Positions 22,295 to 34,163 of a DNA stretch of 64,000 nt are shown in pieces (within the stretch, counting starts at the first letter, position 1; every line of letters begins with the position of its first letter). The notes under the pieces were generated by a model. That model did not search any database, was not told the DNA's origin, and saw only the letters and a program-made list of their open reading frames with translations. Position numbers and translations under genes: made by a program. Source of the stretch: Arabidopsis thaliana (Eukaryota; Streptophyta; Magnoliopsida; Brassicales; Brassicaceae). Location: contig NC_003076.8 in the NCBI RefSeq assembly GCF_000001735.4, positions 23,439,835 through 23,503,834 of the forward strand. Reading direction: 5' to 3'.

Positions 22295-23298
22295 GCAGCA
22301 GATACTTCCTTGGATTATCATCTGGGGGTCTGGATATGGTGAAAGCTTCTGTGAAAGCTAGTCGGTGATGAAGTCTATTATTGCAAAGTAGAGAACAGTG
22401 TTTTTCAACTTTTGTATGGAGAACCCAACTAAACAAATAGCATTTGTTCTGTAGCTGAAATAGACAATTAAGAGGCTTCATTACTCATCCTAACAATGGT
22501 TTAGGTGGTGGATTAAACAAAAGGATAATAGAATCCCAAATCATTGAGTTTACACCCACTTCACTGGAACCTAATAAAGTTGATGATCACCCACTAAGAA
22601 TTGGTGGGGGTGGTAGCAAAGTTGACGTCATACTATCCATTTGGAACATTCTCATATTAATATTTATATATTTAGGCAATCAGGTGAGAAATTTTGTTAC
22701 TTTGTATACAGAGCAAGTTTTGATTTTACATTTTTTGAGACTTGGGTTAAAGATATGACTCCACCACCAAAATTGAGACTTGCGTTAAAAGATACAAGGA
22801 TGGTGGTAGATTTTTCTCTCGTAATAGTAGAAACAATCTATGTATTAGCACGCCCTCGTCCATAAGTATAAAACTCAGCTTTGGCGGAGTGTTTTGCTAT
22901 CTAATACATGTCCGTTTATTTTTCCTCTCTGCTTTGAGAAACTCTTGAGTTTGAGATTAGAGTGTTTTTGGGTCATTGAAGTGTTGTTATTAGTTATAGT
23001 ACCCAATGTTTCCAAATTGGATGCTCTATGTACAAAAAGGGTTATCACTTATCACTGTTGAAATAACATTTCCAGTGTCAGTTCACGATGTGAAGTAGGT
23101 TCAAGCTTATCTTGCTTGTGTCTAGCTGCATTCCTTTTTATCTACGAATATTCTTTACTGTCTGACTGTCATTCTTTGTGGTGTGTATGATCAGAAGGTT
23201 GTTTGAATTCCTTTTGCTTTCGGATGCTTTGGCAAAGCACACGTAGCCTCCGATTCTGACCAAGAGGCAGGCCTTCAGGTTCTTGCTATGATTCTGGT
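22295..23298. other. Convergent spacer with decayed glycosylase copy
   Basis: 3' regions of the PSMD9-like gene (+) and HflX (-). Most of 22300-23070 is AT-rich with no recognised feature, apart from a weak direct repeat (TGAGACTTG at about 22737 and 22783). Bases 23075-23305 are a glycosylase-derived remnant, listed separately. Confidence 0.6.
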
Positions 23299-23305
23299 TC
23301 ATCCT
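23075..23305 (+). pseudogene. Decayed partial copy of the DNA-3-methyladenine glycosylase gene
   Basis: Matches the neighbouring glycosylase gene at about 28115-28341 in the same orientation: end of exon 2 (CAGTTCACGATG), intron 2 (GGTTCAAGCTT, GCTTGTGT, GAATATTC, ACTGTCATTCTTTG), all of exon 3, and the start of intron 3 (GTTCTTGCTATGA, TCTGGTTCA). Exon 3 agrees at about 70 of 84 positions by eye. The copied intron shows a DNA-level duplication, not a retrocopy. The glycosylase frame is interrupted by a TAG in the exon-3 part, so it is nonfunctional. Its right end overlaps the stop codon of the opposite-strand HflX gene. Confidence 0.85.
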
Positions 23306-26300
23306 CTTTGGCTTATTGAAGTATCTTTGACCAAGTGTCTCATAGGTTTAAGCAGCTGTGCAAAACGTAGCGGAACGTGTGCCCTGATAAGTGTCCCATT
23401 CTCTGTATATTCCTATATACGCAACAAACACAAGACATGAGAATCAAATGAGTTATCTGAACAAATAAAGGAAACCAAAGTAAGATGGTCGGTCATCTAC
23501 TTACAGTTTCTTTCACCATTCCAACCTTGTGTATGGTGCTTAGAAGGTCCCCTTTATCAAATGGCAAAAGGGCTTCAACCCAAACCATTGAATCCTGTTA
23601 CAGAGTTTTAAAACTAAATTTCTAATGTGCCAACATCATGAACCCAAAAAAAAGAATCAATACATTTTGATGAAATGCAAACCTTGAGCTTCTCATGAAC
23701 AGCATTGCAGAAGTCGTCTAGTCCTTCTCCAGTCAGAGCAGATATACAAATTGTATCCCCAGTTTCCTCTGCTTCCAGCTTGACCTTTTGAGGATCATCC
23801 ACTCTATCAACCTAACGAAGGAGTAAGTAAGAGAGTATTATAGTTGTAGTTGTTCCTACTTTATCTTGCAACTACAGCAAGAGACCAAATAGATATACAA
23901 TCATATCATCATATCCGTCTCTACTATTATAGATTACCTTATTCCACACGACCAATTTTGGAATTGATGAAACGTCGAGTTCAGACATAACCTTCTCCAC
24001 AGCTTCTATTTGTTGCTCTGCCAGTGGGTGGCTAAACATTTTACAAGCATAATATCATCAGGAGGTGAAATTATGACATATGATTGATTGACCCAAATTA
24101 ACCAAGATACCAAACCTGATGTCAACAACATGCACCAAAAGGCTTGACTCTGCTATTTCTTCAAGTGTTGCTCTGAAAGCAGCAACCTGCAAGACACATT
24201 TCAGCTAAATTACACACCGCGTCAACATTTGTTTGTTCTCTAGTACAGTTTTATCCATTAGGACCTTACCAGAGTGGTTGGTAACTTTTGGATAAAACCA
24301 ACAGTATCTGTGAGAAGAAATTCCTTCCCGTTTTGCATCTGACCAAAAGGGACACAGAAAGAAAATGTCATGTCAAAAATTGACATACAGTTTGGTTGAA
24401 AGAAAAGTTTCAAGATGGCTGTACATGTTGCACAATACAATTACGTTAAACACATCACATAGAACACGTCGTCCGCTAGATAATGTGAGTATCAGGAGCA
24501 TATGTATTCTTTATGTAGCATATAATAAAAGAAACAACTGTCTCTCGAAAAAGGAGGGCTGCAGATCTACTCTTCCAACAAAATTCACTGACCTGAACCC
24601 TTCTCGTAGTTGGATCAAGAGTTGCAAACAAACGATTTTCAGCGAGAACATTAGCACCAGTCAATTGGTTCAATAGTGTACTCTTTCCAGCGTTTGTGTA
24701 ACCGACCTAAACACAATGGGTATAAAACATTTAAATGTAAACTGAAGTGTTGGTCATTTCCTACAAGTCTAACATGCTGTGGTGTACTTACCAAGGATAC
24801 AACAGGTACAGGTATAGCAACACGCCTGCTTCTATACTGCTTCCGATGCTTTCTTACAGATTCCAACTCCTTTTTGAGAACTCCAATCTGCCCAATTCAA
24901 TATGAAAACGTTCAGAAGATGCTTCTATCTTAATGGACCAATACAGAAAAATCTAAACAAAGACAGAACTTAAGAAAGCATTAATCACAAACTTTATCAC
25001 ACACCATTTCTTTACAAATGAAGAGGATATCACTAGTAGAACAGGCTAAAAACTGCAGAACTATATATTTTTTACTTACTTGAGTACGCAAGATTCGCTT
25101 ATCAACTTCAATTTGTTTTTCTCCCATACCCTTAACTTGGCCACCAGATTGACGCTCAAGATGAGTCCACATTCTAGTTAATCGTGGCAACTGGTACTCC
25201 ATTTGTGCTAGAGCAACCTGGAAACAAATACAATTTGAGCCACGGTTTCTGACAAAAGCAGTATCAAAAAAAATTACAGCGGTCATCTCTATATATATGC
25301 TTTATCTTGCCTGCAAGGCTGCTTCATGAGTTGCGGCCCTTTGGTTGAAAATGTCCAAGATAAGGGCGGTGCGGTCACAAACTCGAACATCCCCACCAAA
25401 GGCCTTTTCCAGGTTACGCAATTGCCTGAAATATAACATATAAATAAGAAAATGTAACACATACTCAATTCACAAGTCGACAAACTAGTTTTGAAACAAA
25501 CAAGAGTAATGAAACTCCAACAGACTCCAACAATCCGATGGCTACTTTAGTAGATATTATTCAGCTGAATGACCGAGACAAGCTACACTATATAGAAAGA
25601 AGAAACATAGATGGAAAATTTTAAACTTATAACTTTGGGTGTTAGGAAACTTCAAGAGCATATGTTTCCACTAAAAACAAAAGTTACACAGAAACATTAC
25701 CCTGGTGAAAGTTCATCGTCAAATATCACAGTCTCAACGTCCAAAGCATTAATTGCACTTTTTATCTCTGCGACCTTTCCTGATCCAATGTATGTTCTAG
25801 GATTTGGGGAAGCTAGCCTGTAGTATACCATCAAACAATCATCGACTTAAGCATCTGCCGTAAACTAACATGGCAGCAGACACTAAATAAACAACAACTA
25901 GATCACAGGGGACCAAGAAGAATCCAGTCACATCCCTAAGTAGCAATACATAGATAACTAGAAACAACTAACTTTTGATAAGTAGAACCAACCACTGCAA
26001 GCCCAGCAGTATCCGCAAGTTGTTCTAGCTCCTCAAGAGATTCCTCAATATTAAACAAGCATTCTCCATCACCCTTTCTTTCCACGCCCACTAGATATGC
26101 CTTCTCTTCGAAAATCTGAAAATCACATATAAAGTATCCTTCTTCAATACTTGAACAGCAAATACTAATTTCATGCTCAAGCAAATCTATATACCAATTT
26201 CATCGAATTTAGGAAAGTAAGCACTTTTCTCCGTTTCCGAGCAAACATCTTATGAACAAACGTTATCCACTAAATGATGACGAAGAAGAGAAGATAGAAA

Positions 26301-26647
26301 TAAGTTAAAGTAACCTCCTTTCCATTTCTGAGCTTGAATCTATCGTCCAAGCTCTCTTCATCTCCTTTTTTCTTCCTCAACATTTTAGATGGAGAAGCAA
26401 TCGTTTCGTTGTCGAGATTTGTCTCCTCTGTTGGTAAGTCGAGAACTTGAAGGATTTCATCTTCCTCCACAGTTTCCTCCAACTCAATACCATGTTGAGC
26501 AAGGTTACAAGATAATCTCCACGAATAGCAGTTGGCATGAAGACGAGAAGGTGGAAAAGAAACTATTGCACGATTGGGTTTAGGTTTATGGTTTGCGTGC
26601 CACTGAAGTTTGAAAATTGGAGAAGAAGAAAGGTAAAACGAGCTCAT
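23299..26647 (-). CDS. HFLX: HflX-type GTPase, organellar
   Basis: Translation-factor-class GTPase; bacterial HflX splits stalled ribosomes. The Ser/His/Pro-rich N-terminal ~45 residues suggest a plastid transit peptide. Thirteen exons, high to low: 26647-26315, 26115-25973, 25817-25701, 25425-25311, 25217-25080, 24887-24792, 24706-24593, 24338-24270, 24186-24116, 24031-23938, 23811-23683, 23594-23505, 23412-23299; 540 residues. The HflX N-domain has [14 protein letters not shown] and [20 protein letters not shown]-domain: P-loop GYTNAGKST near 316-324, DTVGF near 363-367, NKVD at 429-432, and SALTGEG as G5. The intron between 25425-25311 and 25217-25080 starts with GC. The stop codon lies within a glycosylase-derived duplication. 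HflX assignment is secure; the symbol is descriptive. Confidence 0.95.
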
Positions 26648-27481
26648 GGTGGAGAATGAAGGAGCTTCTGAGAGATTGAGTGTGTGGAAATGAGTTCATG
26701 GATGGTGAAGAAGCAGTGAGTTCAACTACGTGTCGTTTAATTTAATCCTTTAATGTACAATGATTGCCGTTTTTTTGTTTTATTTTTGAGTTAATTTGTT
26801 TGGTTACTAGATTAGCTGTATCTTGTCCATGGACAACATTATTGATCCATAAATCTATGTTTATTTATTATGATTTCTCTTTCCTCTCGATTTTTCTTGG
26901 GAAGAAGAAACTCATGGGAATTTTCAGGAATTTTGTCAGCCATTTTCTCTCATTTGAGAAACCACTAAATTAGGTGTGCAAAAATCCTTTCTTTTCTCTG
27001 TCAAGTCAAAATGTGCTCTTTCTCTCTTGTTTATTCACAAATGCAGGCTTGTTTTTGTCGGTCTTCAAGAAGCTTATTTATATAATCTGAATCATTGACG
27101 TTGCTTTTTATGTTACTTCTGTCTGTTAGTGAAAACAAGAACCCCTAAATTTGTCTGGAAAGGAAGCTTTTTTATTGATGTTTCTCTGTTTACTTTGTAG
27201 AGCTTCAAAAAACTTCTAAAGGAATGAATGTTTCTTTGATTTCCAAGAGAGTTTTGGTTCGTTGACTGAGTTTAGTTTTGGAGATCTAGCAACTGAAAGC
27301 TGGTTAAATACTTAAATGGACGTAGCAGGCTACTGTTTGTGAATCCTCTCGATGGCGATGTTGTTTGTGTGGAAAAAGTATGGCCTGTTTCAGATGTTTC
27401 TCTGTTGATTCAAGTTTTAAACGAGAGCCAAGAGTCAGAAATCAGGTCACAGGCTCGTGAAAGCTGCTTTGAGTCAAACCC
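26648..27481. other. Divergent spacer between HflX and the glycosylase gene
   Basis: Shared upstream region. The right part (about 27050-27481) is probably glycosylase 5' leader, possibly spliced. No clear promoter elements or other genes recognised. Confidence 0.5.
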
Positions 27482-29076
27482 ATGTCAGGTGCTCCTAGAG
27501 TTCAGTCCATGAATGTGGCTGAAGCAGAGACCAGGTCAACTCTGGGGTCTACTGCTAAAAAGGCTAGTCCTTTCATCACACACAAAGCTGTATCAAAGTC
27601 ACTGCGAAAGCTTGAAAGATCCTCATCTGGGCGTACTGGATCAGATGAGAAAACATCTTATGCTACACCAACAGAAACTGTGTCTTCTTCTTCTCAGAAG
27701 CATACTCTTAATGCGGCTTCTATACTACGACGGCATGAGCAGAACCTGAATTCTAATCTGTCACTTAATGCATCGTTTTCATCTGATGCCTCCATGGACT
27801 CGTTCCACAGCCGAGCATCAACTGGTCGCTTGATTAGGTCGTACAGTGTTGGAAGTAGAAGTAAGTCTTACCCTTCCAAGCCAAGAAGTGTTGTCTCTGA
27901 AGGTGCTTTGGATTCACCACCTAATGGTTCAGAGACTAAGAAGAGGTGTACTTGGGTGACACCAAACTCCGGTCAGTTTCATACTCTTATCTACATTCAG
28001 GTGTAGATGGATATACACAATCATCGACTTACTTTCAAAGATCTCTCTATTGACTGTTTTTTGTTTTGTATGAAAACGCCAGATCCATGTTATATAGTTT
28101 TCCATGATGAAGAATGGGGTGTGCCAGTTCACGATGACAAGTACGGTTCAAGCTTTTCTCGCTTGTGTATATCTGCTCTCTGTTTGATTGATGAATATTC
28201 CTTACTGTCATTCTTTGCTGGTGTATGTTCAGGAGGTTGTTTGAACTCCTTGTGCTTTCGGGTGCTTTGGCCGAACACACATGGCCTACGATACTGAGCA
28301 AGAGACAGGCTTTCAGGTTCTTGCTATGACTCTGGTTCACTCATTTTGCATGAACGTTTCTCTCATTTCTTTGAAGCAGTACATTCCGTTTTCTTATGAA
28401 AAGTGTGGAATGCAGGGAAGTTTTTGCTGATTTTGACCCCAATGCCATTGTGAAAATCAATGAGAAGAAGATAATTGGTCCAGGAAGCCCGGCAAGCACT
28501 TTATTGTCTGATCTTAAGCTAAGGGCAGTCATTGAGAATGCACGCCAGATACTTAAGGTAGACCTCTCTTCCACTCTTGGTTGGTTGCTCAAGATACCCA
28601 ATTTTGAGCACATTGATTCAAAGCCTTGCAAAATTCTGGATATTGAAATAAAAGGAGGTCTAGAAGTTATCAAAGTATTATTGTTTCAAGATTCAAGAAA
28701 AAGAAGATCAAGTCTGGACAGATAGGCTTGTTGCATAGGATGGGAAACTAAAGCAAGCAACTGTCCATTGCATTCAGATTGATGAATGCTCTATCTCTGT
28801 TGACAGGTGATAGAAGAATACGGATCATTTGACAAGTATATATGGAGTTTTGTGAAGAATAAGGCGATTGTGAGCAAGTTCAGGTACCAGCGACAAGTAC
28901 CTGCAAAAACTCCAAAAGCAGAAGTGATAAGTAAAGATCTAGTGAGAAGAGGGTTCCGCAGCGTCGGACCAACGGTGGTTTACTCCTTCATGCAGGCAGC
29001 AGGGATAACAAACGATCATCTTACCAGTTGTTTCAGGTTCCACCATTGTATATTCGAACATGAAAGGTATGTCTGA
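27482..29076 (+). CDS. DNA-3-methyladenine glycosylase I (TAG/HhH family)
   Basis: Base-excision-repair enzyme removing 3-methyladenine from DNA. Exons 27482-27971, 28083-28140, 28233-28316, 28416-28557, 28807-29076; 347 residues. The N-terminal ~155 residues are Ser-rich and disordered (LIRSYSVGSRSKSYPS), absent from bacterial TAG; they may hold organelle or nuclear signals. The TAG domain runs from KKRCTWV to the C-terminus. HDEEWGVPVHDD carries the base-pocket Glu and Trp. RCTW, FHDEEWG, and NDHLTSC carry the Cys/His/His/Cys zinc ligands known from E. coli TAG. The helix-hairpin-helix region includes RRGFRSVGPTVVYSFMQA. The last exon is read through to TGA at 29076; splicing at CAG/GTTCC near 29036 is an alternative. 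A decayed copy of exons 2-3 lies at 23075-23305. Confidence 0.92.
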
Positions 29077-29215
29077 AAAGAAGGACTTCCTAAAACTTGT
29101 TAAAGTCCTTTTATGTTTTGTAAAGCCTCCAATTTGAGTCTATTATTAGTATTCAAAACAATGAAGAAGCAATGTTTGTAGTAAAATGCAAAACAAAAGA
29201 AACAGTGGATAAGAA

Positions 29216-29934
29216 TCAAACAGCAAATCGGTAGGTATAATAGTCCAATGAAGTAGCATCGCTTCGTCTGATCTTGACAACTTGTCCTCGCTTGAGTCCA
29301 TAGTATCTGGCAAGAGGATCAGTGACAAGGATGCGAGGCAACTGTGTGTCTTGCACCGTGTACGTGTTGAGTAATTTCTTCTTTGCTTGATCGTCGAGAA
29401 CATAGTACTTGTTGACGAGTTTATGCTCAGTGATGTTGGTCACCAATTCAGCTTCCTCAAAGACTTCAATCGTTAGCATCTTGTTGAGTTCTGATACGGC
29501 CATTCTAGCGGGAGCAGTTATGGCCATTGGAACAACTACGATCCCTCGATGAACTTTATCGTCTCGCATCTTTATTGCCACTTCCTTCTTAATCACTGGG
29601 ACTCCCACCTTAGGCCCTTCCGGGTAGAACACGTAAATCTGCACCAAGTCAAAGATCAAGATAAGATTCAGCAATGGATCAAAAGCTTACAACTTTATGA
29701 CATGTTCTTCATATATGTATGTACCTTGTCGGCTGGATTTGGCCCCTTATTGGCTGAGACGAAAAGAGCTTCCTTGTTCACTTTGTTCATAGTTTTACAA
29801 AACCTCTGAACAAACTCTTCTCTTTTCAAGTTCAAGTCCGATTCTTCTATAGTGTAACCTCGATCCCTCAGCATCTGAAGCACCGTGCGACGCACCTTGA
29901 AAATCCTCGTGATTTCATCATCCATGTCCGACAT
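29216..29934 (-). CDS. RPB5C: RNA polymerase subunit RPB5 family, RPB5C
   Basis: Fifth-largest subunit type of nuclear RNA polymerases. Arabidopsis has several RPB5 forms, some specific to Pol V. Exons 29934-29725 and 29638-29216; 210 residues. The N-terminal jaw domain is residues 1 to about 140 (ITRIFKVRRTVLQMLRDRGY). The conserved C-terminal assembly domain contains LPRILVTDPLARYYGLKRGQ and ends in YYTYRFAV, close to canonical RPB5. The start is the first real ATG (MSDMDDEI); an upstream in-frame TTG is not used. A telo-box TAGGGTTTA lies at 30001-30009, about 70 bases upstream. The gene converges on the glycosylase gene with only 139 bases between stops, so 3' UTRs probably overlap. Which polymerase it serves cannot be told here. 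Confidence 0.93.
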
Positions 29935-30383
29935 TCTCTCCAAAGTCTTGGTTATTTTTCTTTTGCCGGCGAGGAAGAATGAGATTAGTGAGGTTTTTAC
30001 TAGGGTTTATGGCACTCATAAATAATGGTAATATAGCATGTTATTATATTTAATGGTTTGGATATTCAGTTATATCAGATGAATTTCTTCAGGTAATATA
30101 GACTGAGATACTTTTTCATGAGCATATATATCTCAGATCTTGTGCCATAAAATTGCCTTAAAAATCAAGAGAGACGAGAAAGAAAGTGTAAATAATCTCA
30201 CTAAAAAACAGGGGATAGGGTCTTTCTCTGTTTATCCCAAAGAGAACAAAACTGAGAGGAAAAGAGATAACGAACAATGTCTACTACTGTCTATAGCCTA
30301 TCTTTTCCTCATTTGTTAACATTACTTTACGCCAGATACAGCAGCATGTGGATTACATATATGTATAAGATTATAGTCCTTAT
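29935..30383. promoter_or_regulatory. RPB5C promoter with telo-box and UBP23 3' region
   Basis: TAGGGTTTA at 30001-30009 is a telo-box, common near starts of plant translation and transcription-machinery genes. The remainder is AT-rich and presumably includes the UBP23 3' UTR. Confidence 0.5.
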
Positions 30384-33300
30384 TCATATCCTGTAGGCTG
30401 TCTTTGCGTCAGTTATGCTTTGTGTCCATTTCTTCTTTGTCTCTTTTTGTCTCTTCGATGCAAGCATCTGGAACGGGTTAGGCCCTCTATAGCTCTCCTC
30501 TTTAATCCTTATCTTCTTTTTCTTCCCTCGGTCATATTCTTCATCCCTGCCACAATCCAATACCATTTCTATGTAAGCTAATTGCCTAATTACAATATGT
30601 AACTGAACCCTTGGAAAATAACCCAAACACTCACCACTCATCCGCTACATAACCAATGCTGCTTGCGCCTTCACTCTTTGATCCCCTCTTCTGAGAAGCT
30701 GAAATTTCCTCATCCCATTTGGCAACTGCAATAGTTATAAGATTCAATCCCATCAAAACCAATCACACGTAATAAGCCCTTGCATTAAGGTTTGGAGGCC
30801 TGATTGATGCCAGTTCCAAAAATATTATCATCAGTGTTGAATAATGGCCAATGAATGGAAGTTCATTTTCATTAGTAATTAACATGGCCAAGTGTCTAAA
30901 AGTGACAAGTTGAGAAAAGCAAGGACTTACCCACTGTCTCTGGCACACCCCGAGTGAGAATGTTCACAGCTTCTTTCTGTAACAAAACTGACTCTCTCTT
31001 TCTTTTGGCGTTTTGGCTTGCCTCAGACAAGTCAGAACTACCCACGGGTTGCTGTTGGTCTGACGTAACGGCACCATCACTACTCGATATCATTTTACTT
31101 GGGGCAATGAGACTTGTATCTTGATATTTAACTCTCTTCTTTGATAGGAGCTCCTCAGAGATAATCTCGCCAGCTACCGTCGTACTTAATCTCTCCCTTC
31201 TCTGTACCTTCTTTTTTCGTAAGCCCAGGGCCAGCTTGAAAAACTTGAATTCCACCTTCAGAGTTTTCGTTTTAGGCTTGCGAGTCTTTTTCGGTGTGGT
31301 GAGAGTCTCCCTCTCGGAAGTTAACTTCAATGACTCAATTGAAGTGGCCGATTCTTCCAAGTGATGTCCCATAGTTTGATCAATAAGAACAGCTTTTTCA
31401 ACAGGTGGATTACCAACTGACACATTTATAACCTGTAGCAGTAGCGAGAAGCAAGTTAGAAACACTCAACCCTTTTAATGAAAATACAGACTCGTTATGA
31501 TATGTTTATATACACTTACCTTCAGTGAATTAGCAGGCTCATTCAAATTGTTAAGAGAATTCTTCTCTTCAACACTATTTTCAGCTTTAGGTCCAAGGGT
31601 AGGCAACTTCACAAGAGTCTGAGCATTTGCGCTTCCATCCAGGTGAGGAGACACCTTCTCTGGTAATATTAGGCATGCAGCCTTTGAATCCTCCTTTACC
31701 AAAGATCCTTCCCCATTAGCCTGCGGAAGTGGCACTTCCTTTTGGAAGATCTCTTTTGTATTTAGGTCTTTCTGAACCAAGACAGTAGGGGCAGCTAAAT
31801 CACAAGTTTTCACGGGTGCCGAACCATTTTCCGTCTCAAGGATCTCTTTTGCCTCCACATTACTTATGGCATTGTTCTGAGTCTCTTTGGCATTTAAATC
31901 TTTCTGAGTTAAGACAGCAGGAGTACTTGGGCCACATGATTTCAAAGGTGCTAAACCATTGGCAACAAGAGCGCCAAACCCACATTCTTTGATGACTGTT
32001 GAGCCATTCACTTGATCTTTTATGTTAGAAGCTACGATCAAAGAAGCTCTGTTTGTGGCAAAGCTCTCTTTCTTAACCACAGGGACTGAATTCTTAGGGA
32101 CAGCATTTTGTCTATCACGGACATAGAATAGCATATATGCCTTTTGATTGAACACAGTCTTCTCACTAACTTGGACAACCTACAAGAACAATGTAAAGAG
32201 GAACTTACTACTAGCTATACTTGATTCTTGTCTGTTTGCTTACGCATCATTTAGCAATTAAAAATGTGCCACCTCAACACGGAACTATGTAGAGAAAAAC
32301 TACAGCATCAAACCAAAATTTTGCAATACAGAAAATGTAGAACACTTCTACTTACCCTGTTGTCATCAAGGGAATACCACATGCCACTTGATGTGCGAAC
32401 AAAGCAGGCGTAGTGACCAGAATGGCTGCTTCGACCATAATGAACTAACACGCCATATAGAGTATACTTCAAATTACCTTCCTGTTAAACACAAGTATTG
32501 TATTTGTTAAAAAGGGAACCATGAAGCTTAAAGATCAAAAAAGACATGAACACAATCATCAAAACAACTATAAGATCAAGTCAACTTCATATAATATAGA
32601 GCAGAAAAAGAAGCCCACTTACATGAGGACCACTGACGAAAGGTTTCATGTCAATTGCAGAGGTAAAATCTACTTTCCTATCGATTTTTTCGGATCTGTG
32701 TGCTTCAAACCGCTTCAGATGTACGGTTAGAACGTAAGGTGCTTTAGAAACAGTTAGCTGTTTTTTAGCCTTAACTTTCTGCTTGCATCTTTCACATTGG
32801 TAAACCTTTGCACCATTATCTAAGAGCTCAACAGCAGTGAAACGCGAAAGTGCTCTCTGCAATGAATCTGCCTTTGAAATATCTAGACTTAGGTCAAGAA
32901 ACGGATCAAACTTGTTGGAGCAATGGGAACATTGCTCGCATTTCACCTGAATTGGAAAAGAAAATGTTAGAGCTGAGGCCATTAATCATGTCACAGAGAT
33001 CTTCCGCACATAGGTAAAATACATGCTCAAAAGATGTAAGACTTCCCGACACCAAAACAAATTTACCTGACTTCGAAGGCTACCGCCAAAAATCTTGTGT
33101 ACCAAACTTCTCCTGTAAGCATCAGAGGATTCACTTGGTACACCAGAAGGTAGACTACACTTGTGCATGCATTCAAGCAAATTGATCATGTACTCATGTG
33201 CATCCTCCTGCCGGCAATTTCTGAAGTTTCGGGATATGCCTATCCAATCAGATGAGAATCCTCATTAGTCTGATTATTAAGCCAAAATTGGCACACAATA

Positions 33301-34163
33301 GTGTAAACCAGAAAGGTCTGAGATGCATACATCGCAAGTTTGAGACCAAATCTTTTGGTGCTAATATTCTGCCATTAGCTTGACGGGCAGTCCTGACATG
33401 TTTCTGGATCGCACATAAAGCACAAAATCCAGCAACATGACCTACAAAAACGTATTCAAAAGAACACTGAATCAGACACTGGAAACAAGACTACCAAACA
33501 CACTCGCTAATCTAGAAAACATAAGTGGTTTGGCTGATCAAAAAGCAACAAAAATTAACATTTTGAGCATCTAAAGCAACTTACAATATTTCTGATGCGC
33601 AGCGGTTTGCAGAGTAGCAGCTAAAGGCTCAGTGTATGTCAAACATTGCAATACGGAATTAAGAAAACATGTATTCCCGAGATTCTGCAAACCCGCACCC
33701 TACAAAATCACAAACACCGTTCACATATACACAAAGTCAATGAGAATTATGACAAGTATTGATAAAAAGGAAGCATTCTTACGCTAATCAGTTGATCAAA
33801 ATAGAGATAGGATGGCTAAAAGGAAGAATTTGTACGATAAGCACTCACGATTTTGCGGAAGGTAATGCTAAAAGTAAGATCGGGTTCGAACCCATGTTCC
33901 AACAAATCGGAGCTGTCGGGTTTCTTAGCGGACGGTGCAGATAACAGTCGCTGGTTAGAGGAGCAAGGATTCAAAGTCTCGATCTTAAAATCGGAACGCC
34001 CATTAGAGAAACCGTTGAAGGGTTTCCTTGCAGGGTGAAACTCGATCTTTCTGAAGACGGCGGAAGCGGTAGAGGAAGCAACAGCGCAAGATCCGTTGTT
34101 GTTCGACGACGGATCCCGATCCGTTTGGATCGTGATTTCGGTGCTGCTCGTAGCAACCTCCAT
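30384..34163 (-). CDS. UBP23: Ubiquitin-specific protease 23
   Basis: Cysteine deubiquitinase of the USP family. Ten exons, high to low: 34163-33849, 33699-33585, 33441-33331, 33239-33067, 32946-32623, 32481-32356, 32179-31520, 31432-30931, 30725-30635, 30546-30384; 859 residues, as remembered. The catalytic domain spans about residues 105-410. Cys box [18 protein letters not shown] has the nucleophile near 116. His box [14 protein letters not shown] has the catalytic His near 369. A zinc-binding [11 protein letters not shown] and CERCKQK pair lies between. The C-terminal half is low-complexity, Lys/Ser-rich, with a basic region ([20 protein letters not shown]) and a conserved tail ([18 protein letters not shown]). 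Close paralogues in Arabidopsis have overlapping histone H2B or translation-related roles, not provable here. Confidence 0.96.

Noticed and set aside
33880-33900. GGTTCGAACCC, a tRNA B-box look-alike
   Set aside because: Lies inside UBP23 exon 1 coding sequence, with no A-box or cloverleaf around it.
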